Both the position numbers and the translations under genes were made by a program. A stretch of DNA of 64,000 nucleotides from Diorhabda sublineata. Lineage: Eukaryota; Arthropoda; Insecta; Coleoptera; Chrysomelidae. The notes beneath the pieces are model-generated. The model worked only from the letters and a program-made list of their open reading frames with translations. It ran no database searches and was not told where the DNA came from. Positions 43,171-55,526 of the stretch are shown piece by piece (the first letter of the stretch is position 1; each line of letters begins with the position of its first letter). The stretch is taken from the NCBI RefSeq assembly GCF_026230105.1, contig NC_079484.1, forward strand, positions 9,067,805 through 9,131,804, written 5' to 3'.

Positions 43171-45962
43171 CAGAAATCAACAATATAAGAAACGTAGGTT
43201 AGTGAGAAAAACTATTACATAAGTTAACGAGATATGAATATTGCGAAAGCCCTCATACCTTTAAACTATGTAAAACGTGTGAAAAAATGATAATAATAGA
43301 CACTATAATGAGAACTAGTGTTACCAAATATCGAAGATACAAAAATATGGCAAGGCACGGGAAGAATAACATGAACGAAAGTAAAAGGCAGACATTTGTT
43401 TTCATTATAACAAATGTCTACAAATATCTCATTTTTTTATTATAAAAAACAATATCCACCCTTACTAAAATAGCTTGTTCAAGTGACCTGTCACCATAGA
43501 CTCAAATTGGCGAGCGAAATTTCAGTAACTAGGTGAAATACGCTAGAAAGAAAAAACATTGAGTACTGTAGAGTAGCAGAAAGAGCGGCTGTTCAAAATC
43601 AAATAAGAAATACCAAAAAGTGGCACTTTAACTATACCAGAAAACAATGTTTCCGTAGTTCATATATTTATTTTAACGCACTGAAAATTGTAGTTCAATG
43701 ACTCCTATTAGTGAATAATTTTCTATTAATCAACAATTTTATTACATGCAACCCAACGTACATTGTTCTTACACATTTATATAACCGGAAAGATCCTGGC
43801 ACAATCATGATTGATTTTAAAGAAAAATCGCATATGGTTAGTTTCTTTTTTATTTGTACTACCAGAAAAGTACTATTAAATAATTGACACCCTCCAAAAA
43901 AGTGAGGAAAATTGGGAATAGCCGTGCCATTTTAATTGAATCAATGAGTGAATATTTCAATTTGTACGATGACAATTTTTTTATATCGCGTCCCTTTAAA
44001 AAAATTATTATTCAAGGGCAGATCAGCTGTTCCAATTGTCGTACCTTCTGTGCATATATGGTAGAAAATCCTGATTCTAGCAGAAAATGAATTCAATTTT
44101 TTTGTTTTGTCCGATATCTCATCACAGAAAGCATGTAGCAACCTTCGTTTTTTTGCATTTAATTTCTGTATAGCTGTAGATGTGTCGAAACGGAACAAAT
44201 TTTAGGTGTTATTAGGAAAAAATTGAATAAATCAATAAAAAAGTGATCCCATTGATCAAATGACGTCAAATTACATAAATTGATGTATAGCGACATCATT
44301 AGAAATGGAATAACATTTTGGGCATTATTAGGAAAAAACTAAATAAATTAATCAAAATGTAATCCTATTGGTCAAATGACAAAATTGACGTGTATCAACC
44401 TAATAAGTCATTGATCGACATCAAATGACAATAGACTTCAAAAGACGTCAATTCATGTCATTGAGGTCATTTTTTATTTCATAAACAAATTATTATAACA
44501 ATTTTCAAGAAATAATATTGGGAGAATTATTAAAGAAATGAAATTGGAAAGTTCCTTTTATAAATTAAGATTTTTGTTAATATTTACTAATTGCTAAAGG
44601 TTAAAAAACGCGCTGTAGTCTCTTGCGCCGAGAATATGACGATGTAATATATAAACAAGTGAAGAACGTGTTTATATAACTTCAATCTGTCACACAATCA
44701 AGAAGTCTACTTTTACCAGTTCCTACGTACTCACTGAAACTACAGTTAGATGTGGTTATACTTTTCTATCCTTATGTTTATTATTAACATGCATATGTGC
44801 AGTAATTGTTCAAAAATTTGATTATCGCATAAAAAGTGTCAGTAAATAGAACGAATTTTGAAAAATTTTGCTTTTCTAATTACTCTCGGGGCCACTTTTG
44901 TTATATTTTTTTTCCCTGAGCTGCAATATTTGCCCACCCGATTCTTTTATTTTTATTTTCTTATTAGAGTGATATGTCGAATACCTAGTTATTTTTCAAT
45001 TTAATTTTGAAACTATAATTCTGCCATATTATTTACTATACACAAAAAAGTTGAAGCTTCCATACTTTTGGTAAACCTACTTAGTTGTTATTCTTTTAAA
45101 TTTCCGGACCGATTTTGTACATAGTTGAATTTACCGAGGACGACCTATCCCTAACGACATTCCTATCTTCGATCTCCGAACAATCCAAAGTATGTATGAT
45201 AAATACTTAATAAGCGTTTAAGTTGTTAAATCACATTGTTTATGTTGGTTATAAAAGAGTTGATGTGTTGACACGGCGGTTAACGGCCAATAAAACAATT
45301 GAAATATTTCTAGTCAAGAATCAAGTAGCTGTGTCCAATGGAATCATTTCAAAGGCTATTGAATTGAAACCGACGATGCCGAACAATATCTTCGTAATAG
45401 TTGATAATAGCTGGTTGTTTCCTTCTCATTTGTATGCTCTTTAATTCAATTTACTTTTCGTTGTACGGAGTAATGCGTACTTAATTTTTACGATATGAAT
45501 TCTTAATACGAAGGTCATTCGAAAAATTTCCTATACTTTAGATAATAATTGGTCATTACACAATGTAATAAATTATCGATATTTTGAATAAAAGTAACTT
45601 CAAGTTCAATTACTAGTATTAAATTAGATCGAGACTATTATCTTATCTAATTTTCAAACAAATAACGATCAGTAATACATGGTTCATTGAACAAAGACTT
45701 ATTTCAGAAGGCATTTTAAATATAATCGAATCCTATGAGACTTGAGATTTCGTTCTCAATTCCAAAGTAACAAGTAACGACATACTTCTAACTTTTTCCT
45801 TAATTCCGCCATGATTAGAAAATCATTATTACGAATATTTACAAGCTTCTTTGTTTTTTCACTTCTAATAATAGTCTTCAAGTTCATTTCCTTTCTCTTT
45901 ATGATGTTTTGATTATTTTCCTTCATATCTACTACTTCTAATGTATTTTGTTGCCAGCCAAA
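43171..45962. other. No recognisable gene; one short tandem duplication
   Basis: At 44203-44270 and 44318-44385 an approximately 115-bp unit is repeated (shared blocks ttattaggaaaaaa and ggtcaaatgac/gatcaaatgac), with several tgacgtca-like palindromes nearby. Otherwise I see no domain. Confidence 0.45.
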
Positions 45963-46824
45963 TACAAGGTTTACTAGTTAAGTTTTGAGATATGGCAAAG
46001 CTGATGTCAAAACTGACACTGCTATCATAAAATTTGACATTTTTACTGATACTTGAAACATTCATGTTGGTCAAAAAATGCAACATTTTCGTACCATGAT
46101 TTTCTACGTGGATTAAACCAACAGCAGTGTGCCGATCAACGCGCTTCGACTTTTGGTGATGAAGCACCATCTCCATCTGTGTTTCGCTGTCGCACCTCGC
46201 TACAGGATAAATTTCTTGCAGGTCCTCCGCAATCGGCTGTTGAGCGTAAACTGATATTGTGAGATACCCGCATACATTCAATATTGCATGAACATATTGC
46301 TGTGAAAAAGAATTGTTCGAGTTGAATGCAGCATGATTTGACAATCGCTCGAAAAAAAGCTGGTGTTGATTGGTGCAAAGGAAATTTTTGAAAAAATTCA
46401 GTCGCGACGAATAATAGATATATGCATATGAACCCGAAACTTAATAACAATCTATTGTACAAGTGTTTAAAGACGAGTCAAATCCAACAAAAGTTTTTCG
46501 CGCACGAAGCACTTTAAAAAAAAGGAACCATGGTTTTTCGAAATAACAGGACCAATCGAATCAGCTCTCACACAACAGTTAAAACATAAACGTTATTGAA
46601 CAGTCAATACATCGAATTGATGGGTCATCATCGTCTTTGTTTGGTACCCAAAAATTCCCGTAGATCAAAAATCGGATGAAAAAAAAGCTTTGAAAATTGG
46701 TTCAAACGAAGCAAACTTGTGATGATGTTAATGCAGAATATTTTGGATAACAATAAAGCCATATCCAATGATAAATATTTGTTATTATTTGTCTCATCGC
46801 AAAACTTCAGTAGCAACCCTTGTA
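45963..46824 (+). mobile_element. Mariner family M1, copy D, end to end
   Basis: Both termini are present: tacaaggtttactagttaag on the left and agcaacccttgta on the right, each with TA. The leader (ttttgagatatggcaaagct) and the 3' tail (caataaagccatatccaatg) match the other M1 copies. The transposase on the plus strand survives in pieces: SADQRASTFGDEAPSPSVFR, RDTRIHSILHEHI-like, DWCKGNF, YAYEPET, FKDESNPTKVFRARST. The second half is short (NIELMGHHRL then FENWFKRSKLV). Total 862 bp versus about 1.3 kb for a full copy, so about a third is lost. Confidence 0.85.
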
Positions 46825-47784
46825 ATAGGAAGAACCAGATAAAGGTTATAATAAAATCTGTTCCATTTCTACTTATAAAGGAAGTGTTATCATTTCAGCT
46901 GAAACCTAACCGGGAAGCGTGAGTTCAAAATAGAAAAATATTAAGTCTACCAGGCCAGCATGGCGGTGCGGTTCATGTTATAGGAAGGCTGAGTGAGTTT
47001 CGTAGTCCTATATGTGGCAAGATGTTCTTAACGCTACTATGCAAAATGATGGTTATTACTTTGTCGGGTGATCTGGTATATCGTTATCGATGTGACCTGG
47101 AACACATGTCCTAGAATGCTTAGTAATATCGTTAAGAGATTTGCGGCATTTTGTATTTTGCTTGGTATATGCTACAAATATGAAAATCACAAGAAGGTCT
47201 TTATTCCAAAATAGGCACAGTAGTCACCTCCCTTACACATACTATAATCGCGGATCTTGAAGGCATTAAAATAAGTGGTTCTGAGCAGGATTTTATTAGT
47301 ACAGTCTTTTCGCTACAAAACATTGATTGGTTGATTGATTGATTGAATTAATCCACATCCTAACTTCCCTGCTCCCAAGTGCTGTACTTTTAATACATTC
47401 TCTTGTTGTCAGAGCATTAGAGAGGTCGTGGATAGTGTCCTGTTGTTGCAGAGAGACACATATATTTCAACTCTGTTAAACTATTTACAAATTGTTGAAG
47501 GCCTTTCACCATATCAGAGGTACATAAAAAATCAAATTATTTATCCTTAATCATAGCGTGAAAGTCGATGACTCTTTTGAAGAAATCAAAAGTTAAAACA
47601 GGAAAAAATCTTAACGAGATAATGGTGTGGGGATAGAAAATACGTACATTTTTAGACAGTTGAGCAAGTGACAAGCGAGTTAGAATGTAATTAATTGTTT
47701 CTCGTAGTTTAGCAATTCTCAAATCCACCAAGAATAAACATTTCGTTTCTGTTAGAGGTTTAGTTTCAAGTATGAAAAATCTAA
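46825..47784. other. No recognisable gene
   Basis: Contains a short ttgattgattgattg run near 47333. Nothing else I can name. Confidence 0.45.
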
Positions 47785-48290
47785 AAGAAAGCGAACGACG
47801 TAAAATAATTACCAAGGTTTATAAACCAAATCAAGATCTGAGGCCATCGTTTACGGTTAATCAGTTTGTAAGAATTGGAATGCCAAATAAGAAGAGATAA
47901 GCTTTGGTTAAAGTGGCTCGCGGAACATTGAGAGTCAGTATGCGAAAATTGGGCAGAAAATTCAAAATCCATGAGAAATATGTAAGTAACATATTAAATG
48001 AACAGAATGTAGTTCAAAAATCAAGGAAATCGGAACCTAAATGTTTTGCAAAAAATGGAGCAAAAATCAAAGCTTAAAAGTCTTAGTGACGAGTTTTCGC
48101 TCACTAAAAGTTTGGAAATCATTATCGACGACGAGCGAATAATAAGATTTATTATTGTCAGAAAGGTGAGGAATTAATGTATTTCAAAAGACACAAAAAG
48201 TTCAACTCGAAAGTGTTGGTATGGTGGCGATATCTTTTCGTGGTAAAACCGCCAAAATATATGAGAAAACTGTGTTAGATCTAGATCAAT
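47785..48290 (+). pseudogene. IS630/Tc1-mariner-type transposase relic
   Basis: NLKESERRKIITKVYKPNQD then VARGTLRVSMRKLGRKFKIH, EKYVSNILNEQNVV, RKSEPKC gives a helix-turn-helix N-terminus in nearly one frame. After stops come YFKRHKKFNSKVLVWWRYLF and PPKYMRKL, the segment after the first catalytic Asp (F-x-x-KV-LVW) of the same group. DDE residues cannot be placed with confidence. One stop and several frameshifts; the C-terminal half is missing. Confidence 0.65.
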
Positions 48291-49941
48291 AAGGATTTCT
48301 CATCAGAATTAAATTTTCTGTTAGTTTTATTTGAAAGTTTAATGTATTTATTAGGCATAAGTTATTTTACTCCAAACGTAAAAAAAGTGTATTTAAAGTT
48401 GAGTTTTTTGCATTTTACGTAAAAGCTATTACAGTTACAAATCTGAGATCTATTTTATTCAATTTTTCAGGTCAAAATAGGTATAGACCAAAAAAATTTG
48501 CATGACAATTTCAGACTCAAGACATTCAATATAGCTTTTTCTTATTGGTGGCGAAATCTATCGCTCACTATAACTCTCTTACGAAGCGTTTTTGGAAGTT
48601 TTGTTATAGCAACTTTTTTCTTATATTTACCTATAGAATCATTTCCCGATAGATTGAAGTGTTATTCCGAAACACTCTGTATAAAATGTGTGTAATTATA
48701 GTGTAGTAAACATTTTTGATTAAAGTAAAGTACAAATAAGTAAATTAAAACAGTTTGTACGGATATCCTTAGGTAACAAATTTCAAATCAAGGTTTGTCC
48801 TATTTAGTTTAAACAACTAGGTTTTATAGGTTTATTAACTTAAATATTAAAAAATTCTTAACTGATTAATACACCTGAATTAATTAAGAAAAATTGTTCA
48901 TGATAACTGATTAAACGGAAATTCAACCGATAATTCTTTTAGTATCTTTAGAATATGACGGGAAAAGTCAATGACAGATAATAGACAACCAAATGATTGG
49001 AATAATAAGCTGTAGGTGATGTTATTGACCGTTTCAATTTCCAAACGTAATTAATTAAAATTTTATGATTATAAATTTTCAGAATACATCAATAAAACTT
49101 AATTTTTTTTCAATCTAGATATAACGAAGTATAAAAATTTTGTAAGTTCTTAATGTACAAGTACTTATTCAACTTGTTGGAAACTGCTAACTTAAATTCG
49201 TATTTTTTTTGTAACAGATGGAATATAGTATGAATGCTAGAAATTTTTGGGTGCGTCAGGACTTTTACTTTATCTAGCAGAGTTTGAAAATGAATTAATT
49301 TATGAATTAATACTCTTTAAAGGAAATTATATATTAAACAAAATTATACAGTTATGCCAACTCAGCGTCAAAAATAAATTACCTACGAGAAAGCTTAATG
49401 ATCAATTACTTCCCAGAGTGTATGCATCAATAAAAAATTAATTATACTACTGTAGTAGTGAAAGACTACTTCTGCTGTTAATAACTTTTGCTTTTAATAC
49501 CCGTGAGGATTTCCACCTTTTTCCGATTTATATTTATAATATTTCATGATCGTAAAATAGAAGTCTCTGCGTTTTTTGTATATCTGTTTTTGGTACGGAC
49601 ATAATTTTTTTCAGAATAAGTATTTCCCTATATTTCACTACCAAAAACATACATTTAAGTGATAAAATTCGATCCACGCCTATTTTATAGAGGAGAAAAT
49701 TTTTTTGGAGATACAAATTTTAGATCGGGTATAATTTCAAAATAATCCCATCAAATTAGTTAAAAAAAATATTCGTGGGGTAGGTACACAAATTCGTATT
49801 AGGAATACCAATATATATGAACCCGGAAAAGTTCCCATCCATTCCGTAGATAAAATATAAAAAACGTTGGTTTTTCCCGTTTTCATTAAAACGGTTAGTT
49901 TTATTCAAGAATCAGTTCAAATGTATAAATTCGTATCCAAA
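48291..49941. other. No recognisable gene
   Basis: AT-rich, no domain or element ends seen. Confidence 0.5.
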
Positions 49942-49985
49942 ACCAAGGTTACTACAATTAATAATAGAAGGTTTGTGACATGCGC
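49942..49985 (+). repeat. Short copy of the LINE 3' tail
   Basis: The blocks caaggttactac and aataatagaaggtttgtgac recur in inverted orientation at 50496-50536, at the 3' end of the LINE relic on the minus strand. Only the last 40 or so bases are shared. Confidence 0.5.
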
Positions 49986-50135
49986 ATGTTTTTGTAAACA
50001 AACGATCAGCTGCTAGAACACCAGCTACGTCATTATACATTTTTGTTTTGTTTATATTTTTATGTCAAATAGATACTCACTACTCACTACTCACTAACCT
50101 TATGTTCGAGTTATAAGGATGTGTGTTATCTCTTA

Positions 50136-50396
50136 GGGCCCTTTCACACCAAACGAATCCGAATCAATCAGAATCACTCCGAATCAAGTTGAATCTGATT
50201 CACCAAGATTTGGCTTCGAGCGCTCCGTTTAAATGTGAAGGGACTCTTTTCCCGCCTTCAGACCGGACGAATCTGGTTCAATTTTTATAGATTCAGGTTG
50301 ATTCAGCTGGTGTGAAAGAGTGGAGATGACGAATCAGATTCAACTTGATTCGGAGTGGTCCAGATTGATTCGGATTCGTTTGGTGTGAAAGAGGCC
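50136..50396. mobile_element. Harbinger-like MITE (261 bp)
   Basis: Ends gggccctttcacacc and (inward from the right) ggcctctttcacacc, flanked by TTA on both sides, which fits PIF/Harbinger target choice. The inverted similarity continues through aaacgaatccgaatcaatc and aatcaagttgaatctgattc, so it forms a long hairpin. The arms are built from repeated GAATC/GATTC words. No coding capacity. Confidence 0.75.
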
Positions 50397-50489
50397 TTAC
50401 TGATCTGGCTATACAAACGAATATATTTCCAGCTAACGAATTTATTGAGACTTGTTGCCGGTCTCACAGCTGTGTAGAACCGGTGAACC

Positions 50490-50860
50490 GGTTGTTATTG
50501 TCACAAACCTTCTATTATTCTAGTAACCTTGTCCAAAACGTTTTCCAATGCCTAATAGCCATTCTTTCCTGTCGTTGTAGTTGTTATCGTTCAGATCTCG
50601 TATACTCTTACTTGGTCTCTTTCTGTAATCCCGTAGGATCGATTCCTTTATTTTTTTTTGGTTATCTTTCCTCCCTCATTATCTGCACGTGCCCGTACCA
50701 AATCATCACGTTTTTCTCAATATTCTTTCAGATACATTTACTCTTTTACTGTGGCGTTTCTAACCGGTCTAACGCCGATATTCTATTTGTTCTTCTTATG
50801 GCGTCCATTTATGTGGTTTTCTTTTTTTCATTAGTTTTCATTCTCGACGTTTCCCATGCA
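50490..50860 (-). pseudogene. LINE C-terminal tail (endonuclease/RT type)
   Basis: Minus-strand reading gives RMDAIRRTNRISALDRLE, then NVMIWYGHVQIMREE, and then, frameshifted, NDRKEWLLGIGKRFGQGY and a stop. This is the WYGHVxRM segment with the basic stretch and the final NDRxxWRxGIxKR that end one large insect LINE type. The long 164-codon open frame on the plus strand (50483-50977) is the antisense of this and not a gene. Confidence 0.7.
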
Positions 50861-51889
50861 TGTATAAACGTAGTCCTATTCATTCATTGTAGATTCACAG
50901 TTTTATTTATTTATGTTTATACTACTTTACTTTCTCATTGTATCATCTGCTTCTTCTTTGTCAAAGTCAACTCTTAGATTTTTATAGTTCTCACATCTCG
51001 ATATAATTTCGTTATTTTCTAGTTTTATGTTGGTTGTATCCTCTCATATACACAACTATGTCCTTTTACATTCATCTGCAGTCTCTATTTTTCCTTTTGC
51101 TTACCATGTGTTCTAAGTGATCTCTGTCGTTTACACATATCACCTGGATAGTAATTCCTTTACATTTCTGGTTCCTTTAGAAACATACATTTTTTGAAAT
51201 ATGTTGGGGAGATGTAGCAATCTTGTATCAGGACTGTGAATTGGTATTCTCAAGAGCCACCTATAAACATTAGGAGTGTTGGTCTATATATTTCTATTTT
51301 CTCCTCTATCAATTACTTCAAAGAGGGCACGTTGTCTGTACCTACAGGACCCTCCAGTTTCAAAGAAAAATTGTGGAGGATAAAATAATCTATATAATCT
51401 TTCCCTACGATCAAATGTTTTTCTAATAAAAAGGTGGAACAGTTGAAGAAGCTGTATTTTCCATAATTCACGCTACCCACAGGTAGGAAGTCTATTATTA
51501 TCCTGTTTAATAGTGAACCGATGAATAAGGAAATTTATGTATTTTAACAGCATATGGTATTATCCTAAAATTGAACTTATATAAAATAATGTTTGTTATT
51601 TCCTAATACCTGGTGTTTTTCCTCGGATATTAGAATCTGAATACTTGCCTCAAGAACCGCACTAACCTTAGCCAAGCTTTTTCCACAAGGTATCCAAACT
51701 TAAATCTGTTTTCCCAGTGTCTTCCATAATGTTCGATTCTGACTTCTCTTGAAGATTTTTTGACGATATAAACACAATAGAGACTTGAGGTATCATTTAC
51801 CACTCCCAAGAAACTTATTACCTTTTATTGCCAGTATTATAAATTAGGTTCCTTCAGTTGTGTCTAATTACTTACATCGAATCACAAGG
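50861..51889. other. No recognisable gene
   Basis: The first 150 bases may be upstream LINE sequence. The rest shows nothing I can name. Confidence 0.45.
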
Positions 51890-52440
51890 CTTAATCCTTA
51901 ACTTCTACTTGACTGAACTGCTGACTGGTTCTTTGATAGGATATCAGCTGCATACTATTTATTACTACCGTCTTGGTGTTGAAGTAATTAATACAATAAA
52001 AACCAGGAATAATAATTCCAGAGACTACGGCGGATGAAGGAGTAACCCACATTTTATTCCGTGGATTTTTCACACTGCGCAGCCTTGCATTGTTCTGGTG
52101 AACTTTTCGACTTTACCAAATGTATTCCTTTTTAATTTCAAATCCTCATTAAATCTTTGATTACCGTATGGATCCGAAAAAGACTTGTGCCATGAATTTA
52201 TTGACTGACCAACTCACCCACACTTACGGGGCAAAATCTCGTGCATGTTGTGTTTGAACAACGTTAAGCTGTTTCTACTTGAGCAACTGAAACCGCTCAT
52301 TTCCACATTCTTTCGTATTTTCATTATTCGATGGTGTAACATAAAATTATGAATTTTTTCAATTGTGTCGAATGAAGAGATTTCAAATGAGCGTCTAGAA
52401 CATTCGGCATCTGTCGTTAATGTACGATCACAACGAATTT
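51890..52440 (-). pseudogene. Degenerate mariner-type transposase relic
   Basis: Minus-strand text RSFEISSFDTIEKIHNFMLH then RIMKIRKNVEMSGFSC recalls the linker and second helix-turn-helix of mariner transposases (GRP-x-x-x-x-x-ETI-x-KIH-x-x-V-x-x-DRRIKV-R-E). From 52073 the frame KMWVTPSSAVVSGIIIPGF then INYFNTKTVVINSM resembles K-x-MA-x-V-x-WD-x-x-GI-x-x-x-DYL. Very decayed; the assignment rests on these two patterns in the right order. Confidence 0.45.
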
Positions 52441-53170
52441 TAGTAAACCTCTTTTTTTAACAATGGAATATGGAATTGATTGTGCAGAGTTGTCAGTTTA
52501 ATTTAAACTGGCTTTAGCTTTTCTCGTGAAAAAGAATGTTGTTAAACACAAACTAAACGGCCCAGTTTGTTTAATGTTGACAAACGTTGATTGACAGATG
52601 TCTGTTGACCGCAGTATTGTCTTCCAGTCAAGAAAAATCGAAAAGTCTATCGTCCATGTTCACCGCTATTTTATTTAAACTCTTTATTTGTTATGTTAAG
52701 GTTTTCAATTGCTTTCTTATACTTTTTCGTTTTTTTTTCAGATTCTATATTAAAAATATTAACCTACCTTTTTTTAAAATTCAAATACTATGAAAAAATG
52801 AACAAAATTTTGATGTCATCTACATAAATATTTATCAAGCGTAATACTTATTATTTTAATTGTTTCAAACATAATAACAACAGTTAAAAGTTATCAGGAA
52901 ATATTTTAGCTCCTATTAAATTATTTTTATGCAAATAATGAAATTACATTGAGCAATATATTAAAATTTTCTGAATTACTTTTAAAATTATCTAAGGATT
53001 AGATAATTGCAATTGACGTATTCTCTTACATTGGTCGTACGAATAGAAAAAATAAAAAAATTACCGTTATGAAATGTACAATGAGAATTTTTACGAAAAA
53101 ACGTTATGCTTTATGAAAATCTCTGCTTTCGAAAATAATATTCAGGTATTCGCTTTTGACATTAGGTGTA
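52441..53170. other. No recognisable gene
   Basis: AT-rich, no domain seen. Confidence 0.5.
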
Positions 53171-54330
53171 CAGGGTGTTCACAAATTGCAAATGATTAAT
53201 AGGAATTCATTTCAACTTAAATTTTGCTAATTTTAGTTGTGAAACACGTCAACTTTTATGTCATTTCACAAGTAAATACACCTTACATCTTTATTTGTTA
53301 TTTGAAATATTTTAGCATTGAATTCAAATCAGTAATAAATAAGTAATACCCAACAGAATAATGTATTTTCTACTGTAACACACAAAAGAAACGAAATAAT
53401 TTAAAATCTAGGTGGCTCCGACAATGACATTTCTCCTACCAAAAGTCACTTAAGTAAAAGCTTTCAAGAAAGGAATAATACTTTCCATCAAGTTAATGTG
53501 GATTGAAATTGAAATGTAATTGCAACTAATGTCAAAAAAATTGAAAACGTCAGTGTATATTAATTGTACTTCAGAAGTAGCAAAAATCCCGTTGAAATTG
53601 ACTCTTGACGAAAAAATTTAATTTGTACTAATTGTCGAAGATAACTTCACAACTCATAGGGAAGCTGCAGTAATATTCAATAACAGACATCTCGATAAAA
53701 ATGCACATTTTGCAACAATTAGTAAAATAATGAAAAAATTCAAGTGAGATGGAAATGTTGATGAAAAATTGGCAACTGAAGATATTCAAAACCAAATAAT
53801 GCTCTCAGCAGTAAAAAATCCCAAAGGTTGTCCACATTTGAGGTAAGTAAAGATCTAGTTGCGAAGATATTGAAATCTAACCAATTTAAACCCTACAAAT
53901 CCTAGTTCATTCATACTCTAAAATCCGAAGATTTTAATAAAAGGTTTGGATTTTGTGCTTGGTTCCAAGGGGAGTTAGAAGATAATTATTATGTGGAACG
54001 GTGCATACTTTTTTCGGACGAAGCAACGTTTACTTCTAATGGGACAGTTAGCCACAACATTGCCGCTGGTGGAAAGACACTAATCCTTATTTTACTGTCG
54101 AAAGTCGCGACAAATATTGTTTTAAAACAAATGTATCGTGAGGAATATTTAAGGACAGAATAGTTGAACCCTTTTTTTCAAGAATATTATGAATTCTGAA
54201 CGTTACTTTCCGATTTTATTGATAACCTACCAATATCAGAAAGACAGCGAATATGGTACCAAAATGACGGGGCACCATGTCATAGTACAAGAAAGGTTCA
54301 AGAATATCTACTGCAAACTTGTAACCTAAC
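53171..54330 (+). mobile_element. IS630/mariner-like element, 5' end and transposase relic
   Basis: The terminus cagggtgttcacaaattgca at 53171, preceded by TA, is followed 420 bp later by transposase: LKLTLDEKI, stop, VEDNFTTHREAAVIFNNRHL, KNAHFATISKIMKKFK (helix-turn-helix). Then, frameshifted, comes the catalytic half: CILFSDEATFTSNGTVSHN with the first Asp, RQRIWYQNDGAPCHSTRKVQ with the second, then YLLQTCNLTI. Homology stops at about 54330 where a Tc1 fragment begins in the opposite direction, so the third catalytic residue and the 3' end are lost. At least five frame breaks. Confidence 0.8.
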
Positions 54331-54336
54331 GATAAA

Positions 54337-54700
54337 CTATCTTTCTTCGGTGGCTACCATGGAGGCATATTCTGGTCTCAACTGAGAACCGAGCAGATCC
54401 CCATTATTCCAACGTCTAATTAGATGATCCTGTGTAAAACGTACGTGTGCTTGCCGATGAGCTGGAGGACTAATACTCACTCCGCGCACTCCGCGATTTC
54501 TCATTGTTGTTGATACAATAGAGCGGTCATCCCGAGCGGTTGTAAATCGCCTTCTGTCTGTTCCAGGTCGTCTATGGAAGGATCCAGTATCACCATAACG
54601 GTGGCTCACTCTTCGAACCGATGCGCGGGTCATATCCAATTGCCTAGCAACAGCTCGAAGACCAATTCTATTTTCGATTAAAGCAATAGGACAGGTTCTT
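54337..54700 (-). pseudogene. Tc1-like transposase, N-terminal fragment
   Basis: An open frame of 100 codons plus upstream sequence in the same frame (ALIENRIGLRAVARQLDMTR) gives the first helix-turn-helix, then RRVSHRYGDTGSFHRRPGTD, RRRFTTARDDRSIVSTTMRN and PPAHRQAHVRFTQDHL: the RPGTGRPRxTTxRDDR and AHRxARLxFAxxH motifs of Tc1-type transposases. A deletion removes the segment between SISPP and the preceding linker. The DDE catalytic domain is absent. GC content is higher than the surroundings and the frame is less damaged, which suggests a more recent arrival than the IS630 relic it abuts. Confidence 0.8.
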
Positions 54701-55526
54701 TGGTCTAATAAGCATTGAACAAACGCACTTTTGAAACACTATTGAGATTATCAAAAACGAATAATATGCAAATTTCTGTTTCGATATTTGTCATTTTCGT
54801 TACAATTACCACATAAACACGTTTCATTTGTTCACCAGTGTCTACGTATATAAACGATAAGCCTGATAGCTGATTTAACATTTTTATTCATAGGGTTAAG
54901 GTCAAAAGTTTACAGTGGGCCTATTTCTATGCACATAAATCATGATAATCATGCCGAAATTACAATACTGAGAGTACAGGACTAGAAATTTAACAACGCA
55001 TAAGTGACAAGAATTATCGGTACATTAAATTCACTATCATGGTTTAAATAATTAGCTACAGCACTATTTATAACGTCACTTCAGTGTAGTATACTGTTGT
55101 TCGGATGCGAAACCTGGCAATAAAAACAAAACCATCTTATAGCAATGGAAATCTAAAAGCAGTAGGAAATATAAACGGATATTTATGCTTAGAATAAGAT
55201 ATTTTAATACCCCATTTGCATATTTTTAGTAGGTATGTGAGATTCCCATCAGAAGGAAAACTTGTTTTATACTGTTTATTTTTTCGTGTGTAGGTTGGAA
55301 CGTTAAGTTTAAAAGAATATAGTCGTTAATGTCTTGTTAATTTTATCAATATCTCTTGCACAACTGACCATTTATTTCAATTCAATATACTTTACTAATT
55401 ACAAAGTACTTTATACGTTGAGCTATATATTTTTGCACGTTTCAAATTGCCACGAAAAAAAAAAATAAAACACGTTGTGTTCTGGTAAATCTTTATTTTA
55501 ATTAAAGAACCTAAAAAGCTTAAACT
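54701..55526. other. No recognisable gene
   Basis: The first 150 bases may be the Tc1 leader. Nothing else seen. Confidence 0.45.

Noticed and set aside
46136..46462. 108- and 143-codon minus-strand frames across 45913-46462
   Set aside because: They are antisense to mariner M1 copy D, whose transposase reads on the plus strand.
50483..50977. The longest open frame in the window (164 codons, plus strand)
   Set aside because: It is Phe/Leu/Ser-rich and exactly antisense to a LINE tail that reads WYGHVQIMREE on the minus strand. Antisense of a Lys/Arg/Glu-rich coding region produces such frames.
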